Assembly: GCF_020991455.1 (NCBI RefSeq)
Contig: NZ_JAJMOX010000006.1
Location: 310,001-374,000, forward strand
Reading direction: 5' to 3'
DNA from: Flavobacterium sp. JAS
GTDB lineage: Bacteria; Bacteroidota; Bacteroidia; Flavobacteriales; Flavobacteriaceae
DNA length: 64,000 bases
Position 1 is the stretch's first letter. Each line of letters opens with the position of its first letter. Made by a program: the position numbers and the translations under genes. Shown here in pieces: positions 25,733 to 35,177 of this stretch. The notes beneath the pieces are model-generated. The model made no database searches and had not been told where the DNA came from. It saw only the letters and a list, made by a program, of their open reading frames with translations.

Positions 25733-26812
25733 TTATACGTCTTTGTCTTCGAATATAGAAAATAACTTATCCCAATCGATGTCTTCATTAAATTGGGTTA
25801 AACCTTTAAACGACTTTACTTTTGAAAGATCTTCAATGGTAAAGTCGTCTTGCATTGCATACGGTACCAAATTCTCTTCCTGAAGTTTTATCGCCAGATA
25901 TTCTTGTTCATATTGTCCGGGAGTTGGAATAAAAAAGGCTTTTTTACCCAGTTTAGCTAAATCCATTACGGTTGTGTAACCCGAACGGCATAAAACAAAT
26001 TCACTTTCGTTAAACGTTTGTTCCAGTTGTTTTGAGTTCATGAAATTGTAATAAGTAACATTTCCAGCTTGCCATTTGTTTTGGGTTTTCTCTACAATAC
26101 CTTGTACAAATACTACTTTACCTTTGTAATTTACAATCTCTTTTTGCAGTTTTTCATCCAAAAAAGTACGCTGAGGTTCCGGTCCTGATAAAATGACCAT
26201 CAAATCATAGACTTTCGGAATATCCTTTTTACGCATTCTGCTCAACGGGCCAATATACTTTAAATTAAGATCATTTGTTTTAAGATGGCCTAATTCACCA
26301 GTCAAATTCACTTTGTCATTAGTGTCAGGAACCCAGCATTCGGAGTATTTTTTTATAACATGTTGATGGCATTTACTCGTAAACCAGGTTGTATTTCCCG
26401 TCATCACATTTAGTTGATGCGTCATAAATACAGAAGGCACTTTTTTGCTAAAAACGCCTAATCGATTGTCCGAAATAATACCATCAATTCCGTGTTTTTT
26501 TATCCAGCCGTTTACCATTTTTTTCTCATCAAGAATAGCGACGATCATTTTAGGTAAATTTTTAATCAGCTTCCATTTAAAGTTTTTCCCGTTTTTAGCA
26601 TATTCAATATGATAAGATGGCAATTCTAACGTTTGTACGTAAGGAAATTCTTTACGTAGCAAAGCCAATGCAACTCCATCAGAAGCGATTATTGGAATAT
26701 AATTGTTTTCTTGAAGCGCTTTAATAATTGGGATGCATCTTGCCGCATGGCCTAATCCCCAGTTTAGTGGAGCAACTAAAATTGTTTTGTTCGCAGAATA
26801 GTCAATGCTCAT
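25733..26812 (-). CDS. GT28/MurG-like glycosyltransferase
   Basis: 359 aa. The GT-B fold is recognisable: an N-terminal glycine-rich VAPLNWGLGHAARCIPI acceptor loop, IDGIISDNRLGVFSK, and a C-terminal donor-binding part with LMVILSGPEPQRTF, EFVLCRSGYTTVMDLAKLGK and FIPTPGQYEQEYLA. These resemble UDP-GlcNAc-type family 28 transferases. The acceptor is unknown; envelope glycolipid synthesis at the inner membrane is a reasonable guess. It is monocistronic. Confidence 0.82.
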   Translation of the reverse strand: MSIDYSANKTILVAPLNWGLGHAARCIPIIKALQENNYIPIIASDGVALALLRKEFPYVQTLELPSYHIEYAKNGKNFKWKLIKNLPKMIVAILDEKKMVNGWIKKHGIDGIISDNRLGVFSKKVPSVFMTHQLNVMTGNTTWFTSKCHQHVIKKYSECWVPDTNDKVNLTGELGHLKTNDLNLKYIGPLSRMRKKDIPKVYDLMVILSGPEPQRTFLDEKLQKEIVNYKGKVVFVQGIVEKTQNKWQAGNVTYYNFMNSKQLEQTFNESEFVLCRSGYTTVMDLAKLGKKAFFIPTPGQYEQEYLAIKLQEENLVPYAMQDDFTIEDLSKVKSFKGLTQFNEDIDWDKLFSIFEDKDV

Positions 26813-27002
26813 AGTTTAACGCTTTTTAAAAACGAAGATAAAGAAATATGTTTTCTATGATATTTCAGGCGTATTACTAAATTATTAACTCTAGATACTG
26901 GTTTAGAAGGCATTTTGAGATAAAAAGTTTAAAAACAGTAAAATTTATAGTGTAAGGTTATTTGTATGTTAACGACCAGTTTGCTGTAAGGAAGGTTTTC
27001 TG

Positions 27003-27037
27003 CAAAAAAAAAGGAACTACCTTTTAGATAGTTCCTT
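27003..27037 (-). terminator. terminator of the Lys/Ala-rich protein gene
   Basis: 9-bp stem (27011-27019 with 27029-27037) followed on the minus strand by nine T. Confidence 0.85.
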
Positions 27038-27058
27038 CATGTATAGTTGTGAAATATA

Positions 27059-27700
27059 TTATTTATCCTGAATATAAGTTTTGTTCCCGTTAGAGTTAAT
27101 GTAGTATCTACCCCCTTTTGGTCCCGTGTAAACTTTTTTTCCATTGTATTCCCCAGTAACTTTATCAGCTACTTTTGGAGCTTTTTCATTGGTTTCTTTT
27201 ACTGTTTTAGAAGCAGTATTTTTAGCCGAAGCAGCATTTTTTGTTGCTGTTTTGCTGGCTGCATCTGCTTTTGCCGCTGTTTTAGTTACATCGCTTTTTG
27301 TACTTTCAGATTTTGCAGTTGCTTTTTTTGTTGCTTTGTCAGCATCGCTTTTAGTTTTAGCGGTTTCTTTTTTTGCTTTCGCAGAAACGTCAGTGGCATC
27401 GGCACTAGCTTTTTTCGCTTTAGTTGATTCTTTTTTTGCTTTCGCAGAAGCATCACTGGCAGCATCACTAGTTGCTTTTTTTGATTTAGCAGTTTCCTTT
27501 TTTGCTGATGTAGTAGCATCGTCGGCTGCTTTTTTAGATTTTGCAGTTGTTTTTTTTGCATCCGAAGTTGCTTTATCTGCACTTGCTTTTGCTTTTTTAG
27601 AAGAAGCTTCCGTTTTGCTCTTAGTAGTTTTAGCAGTTTCCTGAGCATAGAAATTAGAAGAGAAAACAACTAGAAAACAGAGTAATAATAATTTTTTCAT
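27059..27700 (-). CDS. secreted Lys/Ala-rich protein with PBCV-type basic adaptor tail
   Basis: 213 aa. A signal peptide (MKKLLLLCFLVVFSSNFYAQ) is followed by about 150 residues of low-complexity Lys/Ala/Thr/Ser repeats such as AKKETAKSKKATSDA, resembling histone H1 tails. The C-terminal 30 residues (GKKVYTGPKGGRYYINSNGN, then KTYI) match the basic adaptor domain first described in Chlorella virus PBCV-1, also seen at the ends of diverse bacterial proteins. The positive charge suggests binding to polyanions such as DNA or extracellular polysaccharide outside the cytoplasm. Function is unknown. The DNA is internally repetitive (27280-27600), so copy number may vary. Confidence 0.8.
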   Translation of the reverse strand: MKKLLLLCFLVVFSSNFYAQETAKTTKSKTEASSKKAKASADKATSDAKKTTAKSKKAADDATTSAKKETAKSKKATSDAASDASAKAKKESTKAKKASADATDVSAKAKKETAKTKSDADKATKKATAKSESTKSDVTKTAAKADAASKTATKNAASAKNTASKTVKETNEKAPKVADKVTGEYNGKKVYTGPKGGRYYINSNGNKTYIQDK

Positions 27701-27763
27701 AAGGCTAAAAGTTAAAATTTCAATTAAAATTAATCAATTTATTGTAATCTTTTTCGTTGAGCA

Positions 27764-30700
27764 TTAAAAATATGCGCGTAGCTGAATGTTTCCGGTATGA
27801 ACAGTTGAACCAGTTTCGCTTTTTCGACCCTGATAGTTTACGTTAACATCCAGGAATTGTGTTATATTCTTCTGCAATAGAAGCTTCCATACTAAATTTT
27901 GCCCTGCCTGAAGACCTTCTAGCATCTGAAATCCTACAGACGAAAATTCATTTCCATTAAATTTATTTTGATAAAAAGAAAACTCCCCATTTAAGGTTAC
28001 CTTCTTTTCACCAGCAAATGAAAAAGAAGTTCCGAGTCGGTTTTGAACAAGTGTTTCAAAATTCCCCATTTTGTTTTCTTTATTCTGAAATTCATAAAAG
28101 AAATCTAAACTCGTGTTTTTCGAAAACAAATAACTGATTTTTGGAGCCAGTTGATAGCCTTTTAAATCATAGTTTTTTTCGACAAAATCTTCAGAGACTA
28201 AATTAGTTTTAATCGTTTTGGTAAAGAAATTAAACAGCCAGCTTTTTTGATACAAATGGGTGTATTGTAATTGATGCGAACTGTTTTTGACATTCTGAGA
28301 ACCAACCGAAAGTAAATTTTTCCCCTTATTAATAAGGTAAGTATATGTAACCGAGTTTTTTTGTTTTCCACGATTGTAATATAAACTGTTTCTGAAACTT
28401 GAATTTAATCCCAGAATATTTTCCTCAGATGAATCAAACGGATTCAATTCTAAACGTTCGCCCTGACTTTTTACTTTTCGATCCATAATAAATGAGGTCT
28501 GATTGTAAAAATAAGAGATTAACTTCTTGAAGCCTTTTTCGTTTTGCCATTGCAATGGATTCAAAGCCACAGATTGTGAAAACTTATTTTGATTGGTTTT
28601 AATATAAATCTGATTCGGTAAAAAGATCCTTATATATCTCGCCTGATCCGGGAAAGCTGCAATTTCAAATTCTTCCAATTGCTGAATTCCGTCGCCATTA
28701 TAATCGTTCCAGGTATAAACTCCTTGTCCGGTTGGAACCTCGATATACGTAAATTCTTGTTGCGCAATAGTTCCTGAACTGGTTTCGTAAGCCGTACTAA
28801 TTTGCATCAATTGATTAAAAAAGCGATCGTTGTAAAGTATTCTCGAATTTAAAGAAGGCTCATTTTTTCGGGCAGAATCGGTAAAATCTAAATTTCGATA
28901 ACTTGCATAAACCGCTAAATCTGTTTTTTTATTCTGAATCAGTTTTGATTTTAAATAATAGGTTTGCGAATTGTTCACGTGTTGCAATAAACCATTCTGT
29001 AAACTATCATTTCGACGTTGTAAATAACCTATTTCAACAAAAACCTTAGTACTATCGCCACGGCCAACAAAAGCGCCATATTCTGAAAACCTTTGGCTCA
29101 AGGCCGAAAATTGATTCGTCACTTTATCCCTTTGCTGATTGTCTTCGATTTGCATACTTGCACCAACCCAGTTTTTTCCAAAATGATATTTAGTTCTAGT
29201 TTGATTTCTGATGAATTTTGAAGTCGAAGCCGTAGCATCCGAATTTAAAAAACTTCCCTGATTTTCAATCGTCCATCGATTTAGTTTAAAAAGTGCCGTT
29301 GTAGTATGTCTCGCTCCCGAATAACTTTCTGAATAATCTAACTTCTCAAATTGATAGGTAAACAAACCAATATTCGATGTTTTTTGTTTGGCAAATAAAT
29401 CAAAATTCAAACCCGTAACCAGTAAACTTTGATTTCCGAAAAGAGTAGCGTTCAAATTCCAGTCACGGCTAAACTCAATATTATACAAACGTTCGACAGA
29501 TCTAAAATCTTCCTGAACAAATTGATAATTGGCAAAAGCATCTAAGGTCCAGTTTCTGGTAAAAAGACGTTTTTTGATATTCGTTTTCAGAGCAACCCCG
29601 CTATTATCCCCATCATCAATCTTCGAAAATAAGTTTTTATCATTATTGCTTATCGCAACCTCAAAGTCAACCAATGTTTTTTCGTCAGGATTGTATTTTC
29701 CTAAAAAAGTGGCGACTTGCAGTTTTATAGGTGCAACCAATTGTACAATAGGTTCATAATTCCCTTGGAGAACTCCATTAACAGGCGCAACATATTCATA
29801 AATACGTTCGACCGAATTGTTGTTTTGAATGATATAATTTCCGGCATTATTGCCAACGAGACTAAATTTCACATTGTATAAAACAGTACTCGGATCGTTC
29901 GAATACTCATAAGCTTCAATCGAATTTACGATGATTTTTTTGTACAAAATTTTATTATCGGCATAAGTATCTTCATAAGCAGACGGTGCTTTCATTAAAT
30001 TTGGATCATCGCCCGCCTGACTTAAAATCTGAACCTGCTCTGTAGAAAGATTTTGTTGCAAAGGCTGATTTTTCATATCGCTCTCGGAATATAAATAACC
30101 GCCAAAACTCCAGTTTTTATTTTCATGTGTAGCACCGGCATAGGTCACGATTCGGTTGTAATTTCGATCTGAATATTGATATTCAACATTGATACGCATT
30201 TCAGACGTAATGGTAAAAAGCGACGTAAAAGTAATTTCACCAGCATTATAATCTATTACATAATCATTGTTTTCGCCACGTTTTAGCAAAACACCATTTA
30301 CATAAACACGTTCAGAACCTGAGATCACCAAAACGTACAATTCTCCATTTTGACCTTTTAATTTGTAAGGTCCCTGATTGCTTTCCTGTCCGGTAAAAGT
30401 ACTTTTGGCATATTGTCCTTTTGCAAATGCAACCGATGCAAAAACATTAGTTTTACTTTCTTCTGTACCAAAATTGAAACTTGCAGAAATCCCTTGTGCT
30501 TTTTTATTGAAACTTAAAAACTGGGTTTTTCGATTTTCTAGGAAAACGTCACCCGCACGGATGTTCCAGTCATCGCTAAAAAGTTCCATGAAAATATTAT
30601 CAAACTGATCCAGCTTTTGCGAATAACCGCCATCCTGCAACGGAATATTACTGTCCTGAAGCGAAGCTCTCAAACTAACTTTATCAGATATTTTTCCGGT

Positions 30701-31195
30701 GATTTGTAAATCAAGATTAGAGTTCAAAACTGTATTTTGATTGTTTCCAACAGTCACGCCACGAGTGATACTTCCGGAAGTATTTAAACCATCAAACGGA
30801 GTTACTTTTTTAGCACTGCTATTGTCTATTTTGTATAGTTTTTCAGAGCCAATATCATTGGTAACAATTTGATTTGATTTATAAAGACTGTATTCTTTGG
30901 TAATAAAATCAGGATATTTTAAGTAATTGACAATTAAAGTATCTGAAGTCGAAGTCAGTTTTTCGTTGAAAAGTAAAGTTCCTTTTTGGAAATCTATTTT
31001 ATAAAAAGTCGAATCAAGAGGTTCATTTTTAGTATTAAGAATCTGAAAAAAACTCGAATTGATACTAAATTCTTCCAGATGAATAGTGTCTCGGGTTGCA
31101 ATTACTTTTTTGGTTTTGTACGATGATTCCGTTTCCTGAGCCTGAAGACCAGAAAACCAAATAAGCAACGTTAAAAATAGTAATTTTTTAAGCAT
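27764..31195 (-). CDS. very large predicted outer membrane/surface protein
   Basis: 1143 aa from ATG 31195 (MLKKLLFLTLLIWFSGLQAQ, a clear signal peptide); the frame upstream of it is not coding-like. The body is rich in alternating strands with frequent aromatic ends (GASMQIEDNQQ, LTGLNFDLFAKQ), as in outer-membrane barrels, and ends NIQLRAYF with a terminal Phe. About residue 820-850 an EF-hand-like loop WNDYNGDGIQQLEEFEIA occurs. The N-terminal 300 residues include FDGLNTSGSITRGVTVGNNQ and LFSDDWNIRAGDVFLENRKT. No family is named with confidence. It is monocistronic and divergent from an AraC gene. Confidence 0.8.
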   Translation of the reverse strand: MLKKLLFLTLLIWFSGLQAQETESSYKTKKVIATRDTIHLEEFSINSSFFQILNTKNEPLDSTFYKIDFQKGTLLFNEKLTSTSDTLIVNYLKYPDFITKEYSLYKSNQIVTNDIGSEKLYKIDNSSAKKVTPFDGLNTSGSITRGVTVGNNQNTVLNSNLDLQITGKISDKVSLRASLQDSNIPLQDGGYSQKLDQFDNIFMELFSDDWNIRAGDVFLENRKTQFLSFNKKAQGISASFNFGTEESKTNVFASVAFAKGQYAKSTFTGQESNQGPYKLKGQNGELYVLVISGSERVYVNGVLLKRGENNDYVIDYNAGEITFTSLFTITSEMRINVEYQYSDRNYNRIVTYAGATHENKNWSFGGYLYSESDMKNQPLQQNLSTEQVQILSQAGDDPNLMKAPSAYEDTYADNKILYKKIIVNSIEAYEYSNDPSTVLYNVKFSLVGNNAGNYIIQNNNSVERIYEYVAPVNGVLQGNYEPIVQLVAPIKLQVATFLGKYNPDEKTLVDFEVAISNNDKNLFSKIDDGDNSGVALKTNIKKRLFTRNWTLDAFANYQFVQEDFRSVERLYNIEFSRDWNLNATLFGNQSLLVTGLNFDLFAKQKTSNIGLFTYQFEKLDYSESYSGARHTTTALFKLNRWTIENQGSFLNSDATASTSKFIRNQTRTKYHFGKNWVGASMQIEDNQQRDKVTNQFSALSQRFSEYGAFVGRGDSTKVFVEIGYLQRRNDSLQNGLLQHVNNSQTYYLKSKLIQNKKTDLAVYASYRNLDFTDSARKNEPSLNSRILYNDRFFNQLMQISTAYETSSGTIAQQEFTYIEVPTGQGVYTWNDYNGDGIQQLEEFEIAAFPDQARYIRIFLPNQIYIKTNQNKFSQSVALNPLQWQNEKGFKKLISYFYNQTSFIMDRKVKSQGERLELNPFDSSEENILGLNSSFRNSLYYNRGKQKNSVTYTYLINKGKNLLSVGSQNVKNSSHQLQYTHLYQKSWLFNFFTKTIKTNLVSEDFVEKNYDLKGYQLAPKISYLFSKNTSLDFFYEFQNKENKMGNFETLVQNRLGTSFSFAGEKKVTLNGEFSFYQNKFNGNEFSSVGFQMLEGLQAGQNLVWKLLLQKNITQFLDVNVNYQGRKSETGSTVHTGNIQLRAYF

Positions 31196-31217
31196 AAAGA
31201 CTTTAACTCTAAAAAGC

Positions 31218-31225
31218 CAAAAGTA
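31218..31225 (-). promoter_or_regulatory. -7 element of the large surface protein gene
   Basis: TACTTTTG on the minus strand, 22 nt upstream of ATG 31195, supports that start. No -33 TTG at the expected spacing. Confidence 0.45.
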
Positions 31226-31284
31226 GTATTTATAATTGGGAAATAATGAAGCCTTTTGCGGGTTGATAATAGTATCAATTAACC

Positions 31285-31478
31285 TGTTGGGAGTAATTAC
31301 TAAAATTTTATTTAACACATAGAAACATAGATTTTGGATCTGTAAAAAGAGTGTAGAAAGAAACATGTTTCTTATACATAGCTGAGCTCTGTGCCTTTAA
31401 AGAAGTAAAACGCCTTTTTTTAGCGTGCTGAATCTATGTTTCTATGTGTTAAAATTAATTACACCCAACGGGTTCAAT
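31285..31478. repeat. long inverted-repeat element between divergent genes
   Basis: 20-bp perfect arms (31314-31333 and 31431-31450) extended outward by weaker matches (GTAATTAC, CCCAAC) to about 48 bp each. They enclose some 97 bp that contain the palindrome AAGAAACATGTTTCTT. The rest of this 371-bp gap shows only promoter-like sequence. It has the form of a small non-autonomous element. Confidence 0.75.
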
Positions 31479-31566
31479 TAGAATATTAGTTTGTTATTTT
31501 GAAATACTATTCGCATGATAAGTCAATCTTTTTTTTAGCTTTGTTGGGATATAACCAACTTAAATT

Positions 31567-32622
31567 ATGGATACTAGTAAGGAACTTTTATTCTTTTTTA
31601 GTGCTTTAGGAGTTTTCAACGGAATTATTCTTGGGGTCTATTTCTTTTTCTTCACCAAGAAAAAATACCTTACCAATTATTTTTTGGGCGCACTCTTATT
31701 TGCTTTAAGCATACGAATAGGAAAATCTGTTTTTGTATATTTTGATTCGGCATTGCCAAAAATGTACTTACAGATTGGACTTACAGCTTGTTTTTTTATA
31801 GGACCTTGTTTGTATTATTTTCTTAAATCGGCAGTAGAGGAAATCAATATAATGCCGAAATCCTGGAAAGTGACATTACTATTTTTAGGAATCGTGATTG
31901 TTACCGTTGGGATTTTATTTCCGTATGAAGATTATCCGGAATTGTGGAGACACTATTTTATAAGAGTTATTTATCTTCAATGGTTTGTTTGTATTGTATT
32001 ATCCGGTTTTACGATTAAAACAGTTTTGAAAAAAATCGTAGACAAAAATCATAAATCAACTCCATCTGAAGTGTGGTTTAGCACCTTGTTTTTGGGTAAT
32101 TTTTTATTGTTTCTTTTTTATTTTCTTGCGTTAATCGGAGCGCCTTCGGCAACTTATATAAGTGGAGCTATTGTTTTTTCATTTATCCTGTATTTAATAA
32201 TTTCAATTCTTTTATACCGAAAAAAAACCGACGATCTGTTTTTATTGAACGGACAGAAATCTTCGGTAAAAAAGATAGATTCAGAGGAAGCAGTAATTTT
32301 ATCGGAAAAACTGGAAAATGTAATGATAGAAAAAGAACTGTATAAAAACTCTAATTTAACTTTACAGGATTTGGCGCAGGAAGTAAACATTTCGAGTCAT
32401 CAATTATCTCAGTTTTTAAATAATAATGTGGGGAAGAATTTTACGAGTTTTATCAATGAATTTAGAATAAACGAAGCTTGCAAAATTATAAAATCAAGTG
32501 ATAAATTTACTTTAGAATCCATAGGTTATGATGTAGGTTTTAATTCTAAATCAACCTTTTTTGCTGCCTTTAAAAAACATACCGGAAAAACGCCACTAAA
32601 CTATCAATTGCAGGTTTTATAG
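31567..32622 (+). CDS. membrane-anchored AraC-family transcriptional regulator
   Basis: 351 aa. The N-terminal two thirds hold about seven hydrophobic helices (for example LLFFFSALGVFNGIILGVYF and YISGAIVFSFILYLIISILL, to residue 217). The C-terminal 100 residues form an AraC helix-turn-helix pair with LTLQDLAQEVNISSHQLSQF and FTLESIGYDVGFNSKSTFFA, then FKKHTGKTPLNYQ. Such membrane AraC proteins are frequent in Flavobacteriia and often act on an adjacent transport gene. Here the gene that follows in the same direction, 118 bp away, encodes a TonB-type receptor, a likely target. Confidence 0.88.
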   Translation: MDTSKELLFFFSALGVFNGIILGVYFFFFTKKKYLTNYFLGALLFALSIRIGKSVFVYFDSALPKMYLQIGLTACFFIGPCLYYFLKSAVEEINIMPKSWKVTLLFLGIVIVTVGILFPYEDYPELWRHYFIRVIYLQWFVCIVLSGFTIKTVLKKIVDKNHKSTPSEVWFSTLFLGNFLLFLFYFLALIGAPSATYISGAIVFSFILYLIISILLYRKKTDDLFLLNGQKSSVKKIDSEEAVILSEKLENVMIEKELYKNSNLTLQDLAQEVNISSHQLSQFLNNNVGKNFTSFINEFRINEACKIIKSSDKFTLESIGYDVGFNSKSTFFAAFKKHTGKTPLNYQLQVL

Positions 32623-32697
32623 GTATTAAACAGTCTTGATTTATAAATTCGTACTCCTGATTTCTATTTCGGGGACTTCATTTAGCGATTTTCGATT

Positions 32698-32718
32698 GAC
32701 TTTTGTCTCATAAAAGTC
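32698..32718 (+). promoter_or_regulatory. inverted repeat upstream of the receptor gene
   Basis: GACTTTT and AAAAGTC flank a 7-nt spacer, 23 bp before the receptor start. It is a candidate regulator site or mRNA-leader hairpin. Confidence 0.35.
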
Positions 32719-32740
32719 AAATTTATAATCGCCAAAATTT

Positions 32741-34918
32741 ATGAAATTTCCAGTTTCAGTTCTCCTCTCTATTTACAGTCTGCTTTTTTATTCGACAGGA
32801 ACAAATGCACAAACGGCGCAAAAGATTTCGGATAAGGTTCTCAACAAGAATAATGAGTTAAATGAGGTTGTTATTAAAAAACAAACGTCATTAGTAAAGT
32901 ATTCTTCAAACGGAAACATCGATGTAAATGTCGCCAATACATTGCTTTCGACAAGTAGCTCTGTAAATGAATTATTAAGCAGAGTCCCGAACGTGATTGT
33001 TGCTGAAGGGCAAATTAGTGTACTAGGAAAAGGAGAAGCGATAATTTACCTTAACGGAATATTGATAAATTATGAAAGGTTTGCAGCGATTCCGGTTTCG
33101 CAAATTTCAAAAATTGAAGTAATTTCAAATCCTTCGGCAAAATATGATGCCGAGGGAAAAGCGGTTATAAATATCATTACCAAAAAAAATATCGAAAACG
33201 GAATTATGGGAACAGCAACGCAGCAAGTAACCGTTTCTAAATTTGCTGGGACAAGTACCAATACTTTACTCGATTTTAATTACACAAAAGGAAGATTTTC
33301 ATTTATTACAAATTATGGTTTGCAATTAGGAAAAGGGAGAGAGCTTTTGTACACAACCAGAACACGGCCAAATCCGGAGGAATTTATGAGGTCAGAATTA
33401 ACTACAGATTGGAAACGTCAGTTTAATAATTATTCTAATTTCGGTTTTGGATTGCAATATACTTTTTCTGAAAAGAATTATATCTCACTTGCTTATAGTG
33501 GCAATATTGAAGATTTAGGTGGAGTTGTCGAAAGCCGAAACTCGATAACTAATAATTCAGGAAATAGTTTTTACGCTACTGATATTGATAAAAATGATGT
33601 TTTGCTAAATCAGTTTATGAATTTAAATTATAATGCCATAACAGATAAACAAGGCTCGTCATTATTTATAGGCTCGCAATATTCTAATTATAACGGAACT
33701 GTAAAAGATTTTATTGATGAAAATGGTTTAGTCGATGACATTAATACGCAAAAGTATCTCAAGAATAATGTTGGTAATACCATAAATATAATTGCCACTC
33801 AGGTTGATTATTCTAAAAAAATTAAAGAAAATACCAGACTAGAAACAGGAGCTAAATATAGTTTTACGACTATAAAATCAGCTACAGATTTTTTGATTGC
33901 AGATGCAGATGATATGAATTTTGAATTTGATGATGAACTCTCAAGTGATTTTAAATATCAGGAACGTATTGGTGCAGCGTATTTTAATTATGGAGGTTCA
34001 ATTGTCCAGAAATTCGATTTTTCTGTAGGCGCAAGGGGCGAATGGACGAAATATAATTTGTACACGAATGCCAACGGAATTCAGAAATTCGAAAAAAGTT
34101 ATGGGAATCTCTTTCCTAATTTACTTTTAAACATGAATTTTTCTGAAAACTGGAAAGCTCATTTATCGTATGTATCAAGAATTACAAGACCAAGATATCA
34201 GGCGCTAAATCCGTTTGTTATATATCAGGATCCGTTTACGACTATCGAGGGAAATCCTAATTTACTTCCAGAGAAAGTTCATGCGTTTGAAATAGGTGCT
34301 ATGTATAGAAAATTTGATTTTAAATTAGGATTTACCTATAAAATTGATCCTATTTCTGGAGCAGCTTTGAGAGGTGATACGCCCAATAGTTATATTTTAA
34401 GATCTTTGAATAGAGAAAAAGAACAGATCTATTTTGCTTCAGCTTCAAAATCATTTACAGCCAAATGGTGGACTTCTACCAATACGGTAAGTATGAATTT
34501 AAGCAAATCTTTTGACAATGTATATTCGTATGCTTTAAGACCTGTAAAGCCTCAGATATATTTGTATTCGAATAATACCTTTACAATTCCGAATCTTTTC
34601 AAAGTTCAGTTACTTGCGTGGTATTTGGGAGATAGAAGTTATGGTTTAGGAAGCGATAATAGCAGATCGACAGTAACCTTAGGAATTGAACGAAATTTTC
34701 TTAAAGATGCCTTGAAACTGAATTTCACTGCAAATGATATTTTTCATGACTTCATGGTTTCGGGAGATTATAACGTTGGGCAAACTCTAATATATTATCA
34801 TAGAACCTATACAACGAACTACTTTAGGTTTATTGCAACCTATAGTTTCGGGAATTCGAAGAAAACAAATTATAAGAAATCTGAACTGGAGCAGACGGAG
34901 AATAATAGGGTGAGATAG
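32741..34918 (+). CDS. TonB-receptor-like outer membrane beta-barrel protein
   Basis: 725 aa. A signal peptide (about residues 1-23, ending GTNAQ) is followed directly by a plug-like domain (about 35-145: SSVNELLSRVPNVIVAEGQI, GEAIIYLNGILINYERFAAI, ISNPSAKYDAEGKAVINIIT). A barrel with repeated aromatic strands ends FIATYSFGNSKK plus a short polar tail. It belongs to the outer membrane beta-barrel family of TonB-like receptors (OMP_b-brl_3) and lacks the carboxypeptidase-like N-domain present in the 19088 receptor. The ligand is unknown. The upstream AraC regulator probably controls it. Confidence 0.88.
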   Translation: MKFPVSVLLSIYSLLFYSTGTNAQTAQKISDKVLNKNNELNEVVIKKQTSLVKYSSNGNIDVNVANTLLSTSSSVNELLSRVPNVIVAEGQISVLGKGEAIIYLNGILINYERFAAIPVSQISKIEVISNPSAKYDAEGKAVINIITKKNIENGIMGTATQQVTVSKFAGTSTNTLLDFNYTKGRFSFITNYGLQLGKGRELLYTTRTRPNPEEFMRSELTTDWKRQFNNYSNFGFGLQYTFSEKNYISLAYSGNIEDLGGVVESRNSITNNSGNSFYATDIDKNDVLLNQFMNLNYNAITDKQGSSLFIGSQYSNYNGTVKDFIDENGLVDDINTQKYLKNNVGNTINIIATQVDYSKKIKENTRLETGAKYSFTTIKSATDFLIADADDMNFEFDDELSSDFKYQERIGAAYFNYGGSIVQKFDFSVGARGEWTKYNLYTNANGIQKFEKSYGNLFPNLLLNMNFSENWKAHLSYVSRITRPRYQALNPFVIYQDPFTTIEGNPNLLPEKVHAFEIGAMYRKFDFKLGFTYKIDPISGAALRGDTPNSYILRSLNREKEQIYFASASKSFTAKWWTSTNTVSMNLSKSFDNVYSYALRPVKPQIYLYSNNTFTIPNLFKVQLLAWYLGDRSYGLGSDNSRSTVTLGIERNFLKDALKLNFTANDIFHDFMVSGDYNVGQTLIYYHRTYTTNYFRFIATYSFGNSKKTNYKKSELEQTENNRVR

Positions 34919-34943
34919 AATTTTATACTTATTTTAATCAAAA

Positions 34944-35177
34944 TTACAGATCTAAAACATATTCTCCCTTATTATATTCATCTATTATTTTCTTACCATT
35001 CTCTAAGTCTTTTTCTTGTACTTTTAGAATTGCAGAACCATTACCTCCCGCAGAAACAGACCAAGGCTGAATGCTTGACATATACTCATTAGCAGTAAAA
35101 ACTGGAATATCGTTGTTTTCTAATAAATTTTTAATATTCATTGCTTCAATATAGGATCCTCTAAAAATTTCTATCAT
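34944..35177 (-). CDS. DUF2007-family small protein
   Basis: 77 aa, the usual length. The pattern IFRGSYIEAMNIKNLLENND, the conserved W in IQPWSVSAGG and the closing KDLENGKKIIDEY match the family annotated as a putative signal-transducing protein, a small ferredoxin-like fold. Its ATG overlaps the stop of an upstream DUF5808 frame by the sequence ATGA (35174-35177), so the two are translationally coupled. The role is unknown. Confidence 0.85.
   Translation of the reverse strand: MIEIFRGSYIEAMNIKNLLENNDIPVFTANEYMSSIQPWSVSAGGNGSAILKVQEKDLENGKKIIDEYNKGEYVLDL

Noticed and set aside
27144..27644. 166-residue Ala/Val/Phe-rich frame on the plus strand
   Set aside because: It is the antisense of the Lys/Ala-rich gene; Lys codon repeats read backwards give hydrophobic residues. 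There is no promoter or independent features.
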